From Hyphomicrobiales bacterium (GTDB taxonomy: Bacteria; Pseudomonadota; Alphaproteobacteria; Rhizobiales; Devosiaceae), in the NCBI GenBank assembly GCA_900470445.1, contig UCAU01000057.1, positions 1-37,284 of the forward strand: a stretch of 37,284 nucleotides of DNA, written 5' to 3'. The translations under genes and the position numbers were made by a program. The notes under the pieces were generated by a model, which made no database searches, was not told the DNA's origin, and saw nothing but the letters and a program-made list of their open reading frames with translations. Positions 25,273 through 33,434 of the stretch are shown here, one piece after another (the first letter of the stretch is position 1; every line of letters begins with the position of its first letter).

Positions 25273-25394
25273 CGCTTACTTTCCGTTGAGAAAGGTGAAC
25301 AAGGCTTTAACGGAGACCTGGCCGGGCCATCGCCTTGGAAGCGTCGCTTTAGCCTTCTAGGCCTATGACAACAGGCAGCAAGAGGAGTAGGGAC

Positions 25395-25685
25395 ATGGTT
25401 GAAAAGCTGGTGGGCAAGGCGCGCGAGGATGGCCTCAAAACACTCAATGGCTGGGTCTATGACGATGCCGCCGGCGCGATCAGCCACGCCTTCAAATTCA
25501 AGGATTTTTCCGAGGCCTTTGCCTTCATGACTCGCGTGGCCCTTGCCGCCGAGAAGGCCGGCCACCACCCCGATTGGTCCAATAGCTATAATAGCGTCAC
25601 TATCACGCTTTCGACCCACGACGCCGGCGGGCTGACGGAGAAGGATATCGCTTTGGCCCAGGCCATCGACAAGATCATGGCTTAG
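25395..25685 (+). CDS. phhB: 4a-hydroxytetrahydrobiopterin dehydratase
   Basis: A 96-residue pterin-4a-carbinolamine dehydratase that recycles the pterin cofactor of phenylalanine hydroxylase-type enzymes, and also serves as a moonlighting coactivator in some organisms. The active-site block AEKAGHHPDWSNSYNSV and the ending STHDAGGLTEKDIALA are diagnostic. The ATG at 25395 is chosen because the sequence MVEKL fits the family start and GGAG lies seven bases upstream; an in-frame ATG at 25365 adds ten residues. No phenylalanine hydroxylase gene is nearby. The gene is divergent from GGDEF-EAL and convergent with dnaE2. Confidence 0.95.
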   Translation: MVEKLVGKAREDGLKTLNGWVYDDAAGAISHAFKFKDFSEAFAFMTRVALAAEKAGHHPDWSNSYNSVTITLSTHDAGGLTEKDIALAQAIDKIMA

Positions 25686-25695
25686 GCGTTCACGC

Positions 25696-28600
25696 TCAGT
25701 GGAAATTCCGTCCACCCGGTAGCGCGGCATAGGCCCGTCGCCGCGCCTTTTCCTCCTCACGGCTGCGATCGCCGGGCGGGACAACTTCTCCGATATCCCG
25801 GCCATTGCTGAGGTCGAGCAATTGGGGGGTCAGATCGATCATGTCCTCGGCAATGACATGGATCACCAATCCTTCCTTTTGCAGCTTGCCGCGCACGGCC
25901 AGCAAGCGGCTTGCCAGCAATGTTCGGCGCATCTCGTCCTTCTCGAACAGCTTGGGCCAGATGACGATGTTGGCAATCCCCGTCTCGTCTTCGAGCGTAG
26001 CGAAGATCACCCCACTTGCCGTACCGGGGCGTTGCCGCACCAGCACCAGCCCCGCCACCTCGATCCGATGCCCCGGCGTTACCTTGTCGAGATTTTTCGT
26101 CCGGACCGTGCCCCGCCCGTCGAGCATGGGTCGCAGGAACTGTACGGGGTGTCCTTTGAGCGACAGGGAGAGCGACGCATAATCGTGGATCACCTCCTCG
26201 CCTGGCCGCATCAGCGGCAGCCCGGACGACTCTTCTTCCGCCAACGTCGGCTGGGCTGGCTGTGTGGCGGCAAAGAGCGGCAGCATCTCGGCCCCATGTG
26301 TGCCCAGTAATCCCCTGACCGTCCACAACGCTTCGCGCCGGTTGAGGCCCAGCCGCGCAAAGGCGTCAGCCCGGGCGAGTTTTTCAAGGCTGGCAATCGG
26401 TACGCCCGTCCGCAACCACAGGTCACGAATAGATGTATAGCCCTCCCCCCGCAGCTCGATGATCCGCTCTATATCCTTCTTTGCCAGGCCCTGGACTTCC
26501 CGCAGGCCCAGCCGCAGCGCCTTTTCTGACCGGATGACCTCTCGCATATCGACGTGTCGATCCCAGACATGGTCACGGGCCTTCCAGCCATCATCCTCGA
26601 GCGCGCTATCATGGTTCGACCGGTTGATATCGGGCGGTCGCACCTCGACCCCATGCTCGACCGCATCGCGCACGAGCTGGCTGGGAGCGTAGAAACCCAT
26701 GGGCTGGGAATTGAGCAGCGCACAGGCAAAGACATCGGGATAATGGCATTTGAGCCAGCATGAGGCATAGACCAGCAGAGCGAAGGAGGCCGCATGGCTT
26801 TCGGGAAAGCCATATTCGGCAAAGCCCTTGATCTGCTCGAAAGCGCTCCGGGCAAATTCAGGTTTGTAACCATTCTTTGCCATGCCAGCGAGGAAGTCGG
26901 CCTCGAACTGTTCGATCTGGCCGGTGCGCTTCCAGGCCGCCATGGCGCGGCGCAATTGATCGGCTCGGCCGGCTGAAAAGCCGGCGCCTACAACGGCGAT
27001 CTGCATGGCCTGTTCCTGAAAGAGCGGAACACCCAGCGTGCGTTTGAGCACGTCTTCCAGTGCCTTGCTGGGATAGGAAACCTCCTCAAGGCCTTGCCGG
27101 CGTTTCAGATAGGGATGCACCATGCCGCCCTGGATGGGACCAGGTCGGACAATGGCGACCTCGATGACGAGGTCGTAGAATTTGTTGGGCTTCAGCCGCG
27201 GCAGCATCGACATCTGCGCCCGGCTTTCGATCTGAAACACCCCAATCGTGTCCGCCCGATGGGTCATTTCATAGACTGGCTTTGCCCTGTCGGGGTGATC
27301 GAATTCCTCATTCTGCAGCTCGGCCAGCTTCACCTCTTCCCCATAATGCTCCTGCATCAGATCGAAGGCGCGGCGCAAACAGGTGAGCATGCCCAAAGCC
27401 AGCACATCGACCTTGAGAATGCCCAGGGCATCGATATCGTCCTTGTTCCACTCGATGATATTGCGACTTTCCATGGCCGACTTGCCGATCGGCACCAGGC
27501 TTTCCAGTGAATCGCGGGTAATGACGAAGCCGCCGACATGCTGGCTGAGATGGCGCGGAAAGCCTTTGAGAACCTTGATGACCTCGAACATCTGCGCCAA
27601 TACCGGGTCGTCCGGGTCGAGGCCGATCGAGCGGACCTTGCCCAGTTCGACGCTCGATCCCCAGCCCCAGTTCAACTGGTTGAAGGCATTGATCACATCG
27701 TCCGAAATGCCGAAAGCCTTGGCGGTTTCGCGCATAGCACTTTTTGAACGATACGAGATGACATTGGCGGTCAGCCCGGTGCGCTTGCCGCCATATTTCT
27801 GGTAGACATACTGCATGACTTCTTCGCGTCGCTCGTGCTCGAAATCGACATCGATATCGGGCGGCTCGTCACGCTCGGTCGAGATGAAGCGGCCAAAGAC
27901 CAGAGTGGCCTTGCGTGGATTGACCTCGGTGATTTCGAGGCAATAGCAGACCGTGGAATTGGCCGCCGATCCCCGCCCCTGGCACAGGATGTTACGCTCG
28001 TAGCGGGCAAAATGAACGATGTCGCGCACCGTCAGGAAATAGGCGGCATAGTTCTTGTAGTCGATCAGCTTGAGCTCGGTGCGGATCGTGCCGGCGATAT
28101 CCTCCGGCACCCCCTCTGGAAACCGCTTGGCGGCTCCCGCCCAGGTCAGCCGCTCCAATGTCTGCTGCGCGGTTTCGCCATCGCCAATGGTTTCTTCGGG
28201 GTAATTGTATTTGAGCTGATCGAGCGAAAAATCGATGTGGGTGATGAAGCGCTGCGTTTCAGCGAGGGCATTGGAATGTTCGGCAAAGAGCCGGGCCATT
28301 TCCTGGGCGGGTTTGAGGTGCCGTTCGGCACTGGCGGCCAGGTGCCAGCCGGCGGTTTCGAGGGTGAGGTGCTCGCGGATGCAGGTCACCACATCCTGCA
28401 CCATGCGTCGGTTTGGCTCGTGATAGCGCACGTCATTGCTGGCCAGCATGGGCGCGCTATGGCGCTTGCCGAGCTCGTTGATGCGGTTGAGCCGGGCCCG
28501 GTCATGGCCATCGAAACGCACCGAACCGGCAACCCAGATACGGCCACGCGCCAGCGTGGTCAGCTGTTCCAGCACCTGTTCGGTACGCCCCCAATCATTC

Positions 28601-29103
28601 TCATCGGGGATGAGGATGAAAAGCTGGCCCTGCGCGTAATTTTCCGTCGGCCCCTGTTCAATGGCCGAGCCGGGGCCGCCGGAGCCGAACAGATCGGCGA
28701 AATAGAGTATTGGCTTGCCCTTTTCGCCGCGTTGATTGGCCACGGTGAGCAGCTTGCAGAGCCGGCCATAGGCGAGCCGATTGCTGGGATAGGCGATGAT
28801 ATCGGGCGTGCCATCGGCAAAGCAGAGCCGCACGCCGACCAGATAACGGAACTCGGGATGGGTGTCCTTGAGATCGCGGGCCACGACATAGCCACGCACC
28901 ACCCCGGCAAAGCTGTTGCGATCGGTGAGGCCAAATCCGGTATGCCCCAGATGGATGGCGGCGTTCACCAGTTCTTCGGGGTGGGAGCCGCTATGGAGGA
29001 AGGAGAAATTGCTGGTCGAGACCAGTTCGGCAAAGGCGGCAGGCTTCGGTCGGGCGCGGGGACGGGGCCGCTCGGTTTGCGGCAGTTGGACGATCTGGCT
29101 CAT
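25696..29103 (-). CDS. dnaE2: Error-prone DNA polymerase DnaE2
   Basis: A 1135-residue C-family polymerase for translesion synthesis in the ImuA-ImuB-DnaE2 mutasome. The N-terminal PHP domain begins STSNFSFLHSGSHPEELVNAA, a DnaE2 hallmark with altered PHP metal ligands. The palm has PDIDVDFEHERREEV with catalytic Asp416 and Asp418. The helix-hairpin-helix region and the C-terminal OB-fold (HRIEVAGLVLVRQRPGTASG) follow. The length and the truncated C-terminus without a clamp-binding tau domain separate it from the replicative DnaE1. Its ATG overlaps the imuB stop by 4 nt (ATGA). Confidence 0.97.
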   Translation of the reverse strand: MSQIVQLPQTERPRPRARPKPAAFAELVSTSNFSFLHSGSHPEELVNAAIHLGHTGFGLTDRNSFAGVVRGYVVARDLKDTHPEFRYLVGVRLCFADGTPDIIAYPSNRLAYGRLCKLLTVANQRGEKGKPILYFADLFGSGGPGSAIEQGPTENYAQGQLFILIPDENDWGRTEQVLEQLTTLARGRIWVAGSVRFDGHDRARLNRINELGKRHSAPMLASNDVRYHEPNRRMVQDVVTCIREHLTLETAGWHLAASAERHLKPAQEMARLFAEHSNALAETQRFITHIDFSLDQLKYNYPEETIGDGETAQQTLERLTWAGAAKRFPEGVPEDIAGTIRTELKLIDYKNYAAYFLTVRDIVHFARYERNILCQGRGSAANSTVCYCLEITEVNPRKATLVFGRFISTERDEPPDIDVDFEHERREEVMQYVYQKYGGKRTGLTANVISYRSKSAMRETAKAFGISDDVINAFNQLNWGWGSSVELGKVRSIGLDPDDPVLAQMFEVIKVLKGFPRHLSQHVGGFVITRDSLESLVPIGKSAMESRNIIEWNKDDIDALGILKVDVLALGMLTCLRRAFDLMQEHYGEEVKLAELQNEEFDHPDRAKPVYEMTHRADTIGVFQIESRAQMSMLPRLKPNKFYDLVIEVAIVRPGPIQGGMVHPYLKRRQGLEEVSYPSKALEDVLKRTLGVPLFQEQAMQIAVVGAGFSAGRADQLRRAMAAWKRTGQIEQFEADFLAGMAKNGYKPEFARSAFEQIKGFAEYGFPESHAASFALLVYASCWLKCHYPDVFACALLNSQPMGFYAPSQLVRDAVEHGVEVRPPDINRSNHDSALEDDGWKARDHVWDRHVDMREVIRSEKALRLGLREVQGLAKKDIERIIELRGEGYTSIRDLWLRTGVPIASLEKLARADAFARLGLNRREALWTVRGLLGTHGAEMLPLFAATQPAQPTLAEEESSGLPLMRPGEEVIHDYASLSLSLKGHPVQFLRPMLDGRGTVRTKNLDKVTPGHRIEVAGLVLVRQRPGTASGVIFATLEDETGIANIVIWPKLFEKDEMRRTLLASRLLAVRGKLQKEGLVIHVIAEDMIDLTPQLLDLSNGRDIGEVVPPGDRSREEEKARRRAYAALPGGRNFH

Positions 29104-30710
29104 GAGAAAATCCCATGCAGATACCAGCCAATTTCGCTCTGGGTCGGATCGAGCCCCTGCCGGTAAATCCAGAAGCGGTGGCCGTCGGCATCCTCGGCGA
29201 CATAATAATCGCGCGTCACCGCATCAGGAGCAAACAGCGCGAGGTCGGGAATATAGGGCTTCTGCTCACCCTTTTTGGGCACGTCCTGCGGCACCAATTG
29301 CAACCGCTGGCCGCTGCGCCACCATTCGGCGCCCAGCCGTTCGGGACCGGAGGCCTTGATCAGCTTGTAGCTGACCCGCCGCCAGATCATGGAGGCGGGC
29401 AGGCCATCGGGCACTTCGGCATTGATCAGAATGGCTTCGGGCGCCGGCAGCAGGCGCAGCGGCCGGACGATATCGGGCCGGGGGTCAGTTTCACTTTTGC
29501 CATGGGCAATGGCCGGCACTAGGCGCGCGGCGCGTTCGGGGATGTGACTGGCCTGAAATTGCGTGCGCAGCACCGCCATGGGGCCCAGCCGGCTGCTCAT
29601 CCGGTCATGCAGCTGGTCGAGATCCTCGGTCACATCGCGCTGGCTAAAGGCCCCCAATTGCGCGGCATCGAGTTCGCCCACCGAGCTTACCGCCAGCCGG
29701 ATCATGTCGATGCCAAAACCGGCATCATAGGCCCCTTCCAGCCGTTCCGAACGATGGGTGAAGAGCTTGGTAATGTGCTCGGGATCGCGGCTGAGCCGGG
29801 CCGAATTGACCGAAAGGGTCATCACCTGATGATCGACGCGATAGAGGAAAAGATGAAAGGCTTGCCCGCCCAGGCCTTCGGTTTCAAGGCGAATGGCCAA
29901 TTGGATGGCCAGGTCATGGGCGGTCATCAGCACATCGTCCATCAGGCCGATCGGGTCGGCGAAACGGCGTTCGGCATAACGCTCGGCCGGGGGCAGGCGC
30001 GGCGTCATGCGTTCTTCGATCTGCCCACAAGCCTGATCGAGCCGCAACAACAGGCTTGCCCCGAACCTGGCCTGTAGCGGCTTGCGCTCGCGGGCCCGCA
30101 ATTGGCCGATGGTCTTGAGCCCCATCTGGGTGAGCCCGGCAATCTGGGCCGCGTCGAGCCGCAGGGCGGCGGCGGGCAGGGTATCGAGCACAGAATCGAG
30201 ATCGGGGGGTTCCACCACCTGGCTGCGGGCAAAATGGCTGATGGCCCAGGCCGCCCCGATCGTGGGGGCAATGGCGCCGGAGACGGCATAGCCAAGCTCA
30301 CGCAGTCGGGTCAGCAGCATGCGCAGCATGGCCCGTTCGCCGCCAAACAGATGGGCGACTCCGGTAATGTCGAGCACCAGATCGCCATAGGCTGTGACAT
30401 CGCTCATCACCGCGACCAGCGGACTGGCATTGGAATGCCAATCGGCAAAATCGGCGAAGGCGGCTTCAAGCAGAGGGCGGTCCAGCTCAAGAACCATGAG
30501 GCCCGGCACCATGGCGCGGGCATCGGCCAGGTTTTGTCCGACGCTGAGCCCGGCCCGGCCGGCTGCGGCATCAATGGCGGCAAGCCGCAGGCCGCCCTTG
30601 ATGCGCTCATACAGCGCCATTGGGCCGGTGAGCTTGCTGTCACGCCGTTTCAGATAATCCGTGGGCCAGGTGGGCAGGAACAGCACGAGGAAGCGGCGCG
30701 CCGGCAGCAT
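29100..30710 (-). CDS. imuB: ImuB, Y-family-like mutagenesis protein
   Basis: A 536-residue protein of the DinB/ImuB group that lacks the catalytic carboxylates of active Y-family polymerases and instead bridges DnaE2 to the beta clamp. The start MLPARRFLVLFLPTWPTDYLK is typical; the later DVTAYGDLVLDITGVAHLFGGE and GLTQMGLKTIGQLRARERK are the palm-like and helix-hairpin-helix-like parts. The ATG at 30710 gives the expected N-terminus; a longer in-frame ATG at 30755 has a better Shine-Dalgarno (GGA six bases upstream) and adds 15 residues. Either way the gene overlaps imuA by 71 or 116 nt. It ends in a 4-nt overlap with dnaE2. Confidence 0.93.
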   Translation of the reverse strand: MLPARRFLVLFLPTWPTDYLKRRDSKLTGPMALYERIKGGLRLAAIDAAAGRAGLSVGQNLADARAMVPGLMVLELDRPLLEAAFADFADWHSNASPLVAVMSDVTAYGDLVLDITGVAHLFGGERAMLRMLLTRLRELGYAVSGAIAPTIGAAWAISHFARSQVVEPPDLDSVLDTLPAAALRLDAAQIAGLTQMGLKTIGQLRARERKPLQARFGASLLLRLDQACGQIEERMTPRLPPAERYAERRFADPIGLMDDVLMTAHDLAIQLAIRLETEGLGGQAFHLFLYRVDHQVMTLSVNSARLSRDPEHITKLFTHRSERLEGAYDAGFGIDMIRLAVSSVGELDAAQLGAFSQRDVTEDLDQLHDRMSSRLGPMAVLRTQFQASHIPERAARLVPAIAHGKSETDPRPDIVRPLRLLPAPEAILINAEVPDGLPASMIWRRVSYKLIKASGPERLGAEWWRSGQRLQLVPQDVPKKGEQKPYIPDLALFAPDAVTRDYYVAEDADGHRFWIYRQGLDPTQSEIGWYLHGIFS

Positions 30711-31449
30711 GCCGGTCTGTAGCCCCATTTGCAGCGTTAAGCGTTGTGAATCCATTTTGCGTCCAGCCTAGAAGCCATTCGGTTTGCTGGGTGAGCAGCA
30801 CCCCCTTCTCCAATTGCACCCGCCAGCGCAGCGGGCCGGGGGCAAGATGATCGAAGCGTTTGCGGGCACTGAGCATGGGGGTGAGAAGCCAGCGCAGATG
30901 CGCCGCGCTGGCCTCTCTTCCAGTGCCGTAGCGCAGAAGCAGAAACGAGGTCCCCGCACTGGCCGCCCGCATACTCAGGCGGCGGCTGGCGGTGAAGTCG
31001 AGGATTTTGGGGTGGTCGGCGATATCGGCGATGACAGCGGCGACAGCCTTGCAGGCCAGGGCTTCCTCGGCGGCCCAGAGCAGTTCCACCATAGTGGTGG
31101 GGCGCACCAGGATCAGGGAAGCGGGATCAAAGCCGAAACTGGCAAGGCCCGGCCCATAGGGCAGGCCCAGTTCCTGGGCATGTTTGCTCAATTGCAGATA
31201 GATGACGGCGAGACGTTTTTCGCTGAGCAGGCTTTTGGCCTGGGCCAGGGCAAAGCCGAGCGCGGCGCCGCTATTGCGCCGCTCATCGGTGAAAATCTCC
31301 TGCAGCAATCCACCCGCCAGGCGCGGAAATCCTTCGCCCGGCTCGGCCGCCAGCATGGTGCGCCGATCGGCCAGCACCGGTTTGCGCTCGATATCGGCAA
31401 TAGTGTCGCGCAGCGCGGCAAGGCGCTGTTGTCGATCAGGCAAGCTCAT
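30640..31449 (-). CDS. imuA: ImuA, SOS mutagenesis protein
   Basis: A 269-residue RecA/SulA-like protein, the first gene of the imuA-imuB-dnaE2 operon. The central LGLPYGPGLASFGFDPASLILVRPTTMVELLWAAEEALAC segment is the characteristic RecA-like core of ImuA. The ATG at 31449 (MSLPDRQQRLAALRD) is preferred over the upstream frame because a LexA box lies 21-35 bp upstream of it and AGG precedes it. The C-terminus (from TTLNAANG) overlaps imuB in another frame and is probably a short addition. Function is error-prone lesion bypass with ImuB and DnaE2. Confidence 0.92.
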   Translation of the reverse strand: MSLPDRQQRLAALRDTIADIERKPVLADRRTMLAAEPGEGFPRLAGGLLQEIFTDERRNSGAALGFALAQAKSLLSEKRLAVIYLQLSKHAQELGLPYGPGLASFGFDPASLILVRPTTMVELLWAAEEALACKAVAAVIADIADHPKILDFTASRRLSMRAASAGTSFLLLRYGTGREASAAHLRWLLTPMLSARKRFDHLAPGPLRWRVQLEKGVLLTQQTEWLLGWTQNGFTTLNAANGATDRHAAGAPLPRAVPAHLAHGLSETA

Positions 31450-31469
31450 GGAGCCGACCTTTCTGTTGT

Positions 31470-31484
31470 GAACAAAACAGGAAC
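31470..31484 (-). promoter_or_regulatory. LexA (SOS) box of imuA-imuB-dnaE2
   Basis: A perfect alphaproteobacterial LexA site: GAAC (31470-31473), seven bases, GAAC (31481-31484), which on the transcribed strand reads GTTC-N7-GTTC. It lies 21 bp before the imuA ATG, so LexA would block initiation and DNA damage would induce the operon. Confidence 0.9.
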
Positions 31485-31590
31485 AATTAGACTCCGTTTG
31501 GCGGCAGAGTCGAGTCCTTTTTGTTGGGAGCGGCTGTGGCGGGACTGCATCAATGCCGGTCAAGACCGCGTGACCCGGCCGCCCCGACCA

Positions 31591-31618
31591 TTGAGAGAAT
31601 CCCAAGGCCTGCTATCTG
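31591..31618 (+). promoter_or_regulatory. Candidate promoter of TerB-like gene
   Basis: TTGAGA (31591-31596) and TATCTG (31613-31618) are 16 bp apart and lie 63 nt before the TerB-like start. The match is moderate. The rest of the 231-bp gap between imuA and this gene contains only the LexA box. Confidence 0.35.
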
Positions 31619-31680
31619 TTTGAGGCCTGCCTTCCGGCGCGCACCCGTTTTATCGCCGCGCCCCCAGAGGAGGCCATGCC

Positions 31681-32121
31681 ATGTTCGAGGCCATTACCCG
31701 CCTGTTCAACAAGCCGGAAAACGAGCTTTCCGATCACGATCCCAAGCTGGCCGTCGCGGCGCTACTGGTACATCTGGCCTCGGTCGATGGGCAGATCAAT
31801 ACGGCGGAGCGCAAGGCGATCCATGGCGCGTTGATGGACCATTATAGCCTTGATGAAGCAGCGGTGGACCGATTGGTGGAACAGGCTGCCTTGCGCGACG
31901 CCGAGGCGGTGGATTTTTACCACTTCACCTCAAGGCTTTCGAGCCTGCCCGATAGCGACCGCATCGAGATTATCCGCATGATGTGGATGGTGGTGTTTGC
32001 CGACAGCAAGAATCACGAGCTGGAAGACAACATGGTCTGGCGCGTCGCCGAATTGATCGGCGTCTCGAGCCGCGACCGCACCATATTGCGCAACCAGATC
32101 GGCAAGGCCGAACAGGCCTAG
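31681..32121 (+). CDS. TerB-family protein
   Basis: A 146-residue helical protein of the TerB (tellurite-resistance associated) fold, COG4103-like. LAVAALLVHLASVDGQINTAERKAI and the second repeat-like IEIIRMMWMVVFADSKNHELEDNMV are typical; the D-G-x-[IL]-x-x-x-E pattern (DGQINTAE, then DSKNHELE) contributes the predicted metal-binding pair. Tellurite resistance is not implied, since stand-alone TerB proteins occur widely and their role is unknown. GGAGG is well placed before the ATG. The stop is 1 bp from that of the convergent secreted-protein gene. Confidence 0.88.
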   Translation: MFEAITRLFNKPENELSDHDPKLAVAALLVHLASVDGQINTAERKAIHGALMDHYSLDEAAVDRLVEQAALRDAEAVDFYHFTSRLSSLPDSDRIEIIRMMWMVVFADSKNHELEDNMVWRVAELIGVSSRDRTILRNQIGKAEQA

Positions 32122-32122
32122 C

Positions 32123-32668
32123 CTACCAGGCCTTGAATTCCCCGATCGTCTCGATTTCGTCCTTGGCGCAATCGAACTTGCCGGATTTGTCGGCAGCCTC
32201 GCGTGCCAGCTCATTGGCATTGTCATTGGCCAGGGCATCGATATAGGCGATGTGGCAGCTATTGCCCTCGGCAAGCTGGGTCACCACCAGCACCTGACCC
32301 TTGTTTTCCCCGCTTTCGGGATCGGCCGTGTGATAGCGCACGATGGTGGCAATCGGCAGCCAGCGGCCGGCGGCATTGGAGAGCCGCCATTCCAGCTTTG
32401 GCCCCAGCTCATTGAACGGCCCGAGGGTTTGGCCGCGCGGCTCCTTGTCGATATTGAAGCCATAGCGGATGGAAAAGCGCAGGTCGCCTTCGCTGACCAG
32501 CATGGGATAGCCCTTGTAACCCGGGCAGGACCATTGAGTGCCAAAATCGTCGGAATCGAGCACCAGGCATTGGTTGAGATCCAGATCGGTATAGGCGCTG
32601 TTGAAGGCGGCATGGGCAGGCGCCGCGAGGAGCAATGGCAGGCAGGCGCCCAGCAAAATCGGCTTCAT
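32123..32668 (-). CDS. Secreted hypothetical protein with four cysteines
   Basis: A 181-residue protein with a Sec signal peptide (MKPILLGACLPLLLAAPAHA, predicted cut after Ala20). The mature part has exactly four cysteines (NQCLV, WSCPG, NSCHI, FDCAK), which fits two disulphides in the periplasm. A YGFNIDKEPRG segment and an LEWRLSN strand lie in the middle, and the end is EIETIGEFKAW. I do not recognise the family. The ATG at 32668 has GGAAGGA upstream and begins the signal peptide; an open frame to 32833 overlaps ppa and is rejected. It is divergent from ppa. Confidence 0.75.
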   Translation of the reverse strand: MKPILLGACLPLLLAAPAHAAFNSAYTDLDLNQCLVLDSDDFGTQWSCPGYKGYPMLVSEGDLRFSIRYGFNIDKEPRGQTLGPFNELGPKLEWRLSNAAGRWLPIATIVRYHTADPESGENKGQVLVVTQLAEGNSCHIAYIDALANDNANELAREAADKSGKFDCAKDEIETIGEFKAW

Positions 32669-32811
32669 GGCATTTTTCCTTCCGGGGTCAAGTTTTTGCC
32701 GCGAGCAACGGGAACAAACAGGATGCAGCCAAACTGGCTTGCTTTTGCGGCCCGTTCTAGGCAACAAAAGCCCCAATTTCGTCCCCCTCGATGAACGGAC
32801 CTTGAACGCAC

Positions 32812-33345
32812 ATGAATATCGACGCGATCCCAATCGGCAAGAACCCGCCCGACGACCTCAATGTCATCATCGAAGTCCCCCTGGGCGGCGAGCCGATCAA
32901 ATATGAGATCGATAAGGCTTCGGGCGCCCTCTTCGTCGATCGCTTCCTCTATACGCCCATGCGCTATCCGGGCAATTACGGCTTCGTGCCCCATACTTTG
33001 TGCGGCGATGGCGACCCGCTCGACGTCATCGTGATGAATTCGCGTCCCCTGGTGCCCGGCGCCGTGGTGCGCTCCCGCCCGGTCGGCGTGCTGTTCATGG
33101 AAGACGATGGCGGCCAGGACGAAAAGATCATCGCCGTGCCGGTTTCCAAGCTCACCCGCATGTATGACAATATCCTCGACATCGAGGATTTCCCCGAAAT
33201 CCAGCTCGAGCGGGTCAAGCACTTCTTCACCCATTACAAGGATCTCGAGCCCGGCAAATGGGCCAAGATCGACCGGATCGGCAACCTGGCCGATGCCCGC
33301 AAGGTGATCCTGGATTCGATCGAACTGGCCAAGACGCAGAAATAG
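32812..33345 (+). CDS. ppa: Inorganic pyrophosphatase
   Basis: A 177-residue soluble family-I pyrophosphatase, which hydrolyses pyrophosphate from biosynthetic reactions. The signature [10 protein letters not shown] (64-73) holds the metal-binding aspartates; [30 protein letters not shown] is the usual N-terminal block with the active-site Lys/Arg/Tyr. The Shine-Dalgarno is weak. Upstream is a 143-bp divergent gap with the secreted-protein gene; downstream an 8-bp hairpin lies at 33360-33381. Confidence 0.98.
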   Translation: MNIDAIPIGKNPPDDLNVIIEVPLGGEPIKYEIDKASGALFVDRFLYTPMRYPGNYGFVPHTLCGDGDPLDVIVMNSRPLVPGAVVRSRPVGVLFMEDDGGQDEKIIAVPVSKLTRMYDNILDIEDFPEIQLERVKHFFTHYKDLEPGKWAKIDRIGNLADARKVILDSIELAKTQK

Positions 33346-33359
33346 ACGTCGGCGCTGAA

Positions 33360-33381
33360 ACGGGGGCCTCGCTGCCCCCGT
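33360..33381 (+). terminator. GC-rich hairpin after ppa
   Basis: An 8-bp stem ACGGGGGC/GCCCCCGT with a 6-nt loop lies 14 nt after the ppa stop. No T-run follows, so intrinsic termination is only possible; it may instead stabilise the transcript end. Confidence 0.45.
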
Positions 33382-33434
33382 CACATCCTCGCCCAATCCA
33401 TGCGGCATGTCGGCCGTAACCAGCGGAGGGCTCG

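Noticed and set aside
31681..32121. Tellurite resistance
   Set aside because: Only a stand-alone TerB-fold protein is present, without terC, terD or terZ.
32700..32725. Possible second LexA box upstream of ppa
   Set aside because: One GAAC is present but the second half-site at seven bases is missing.
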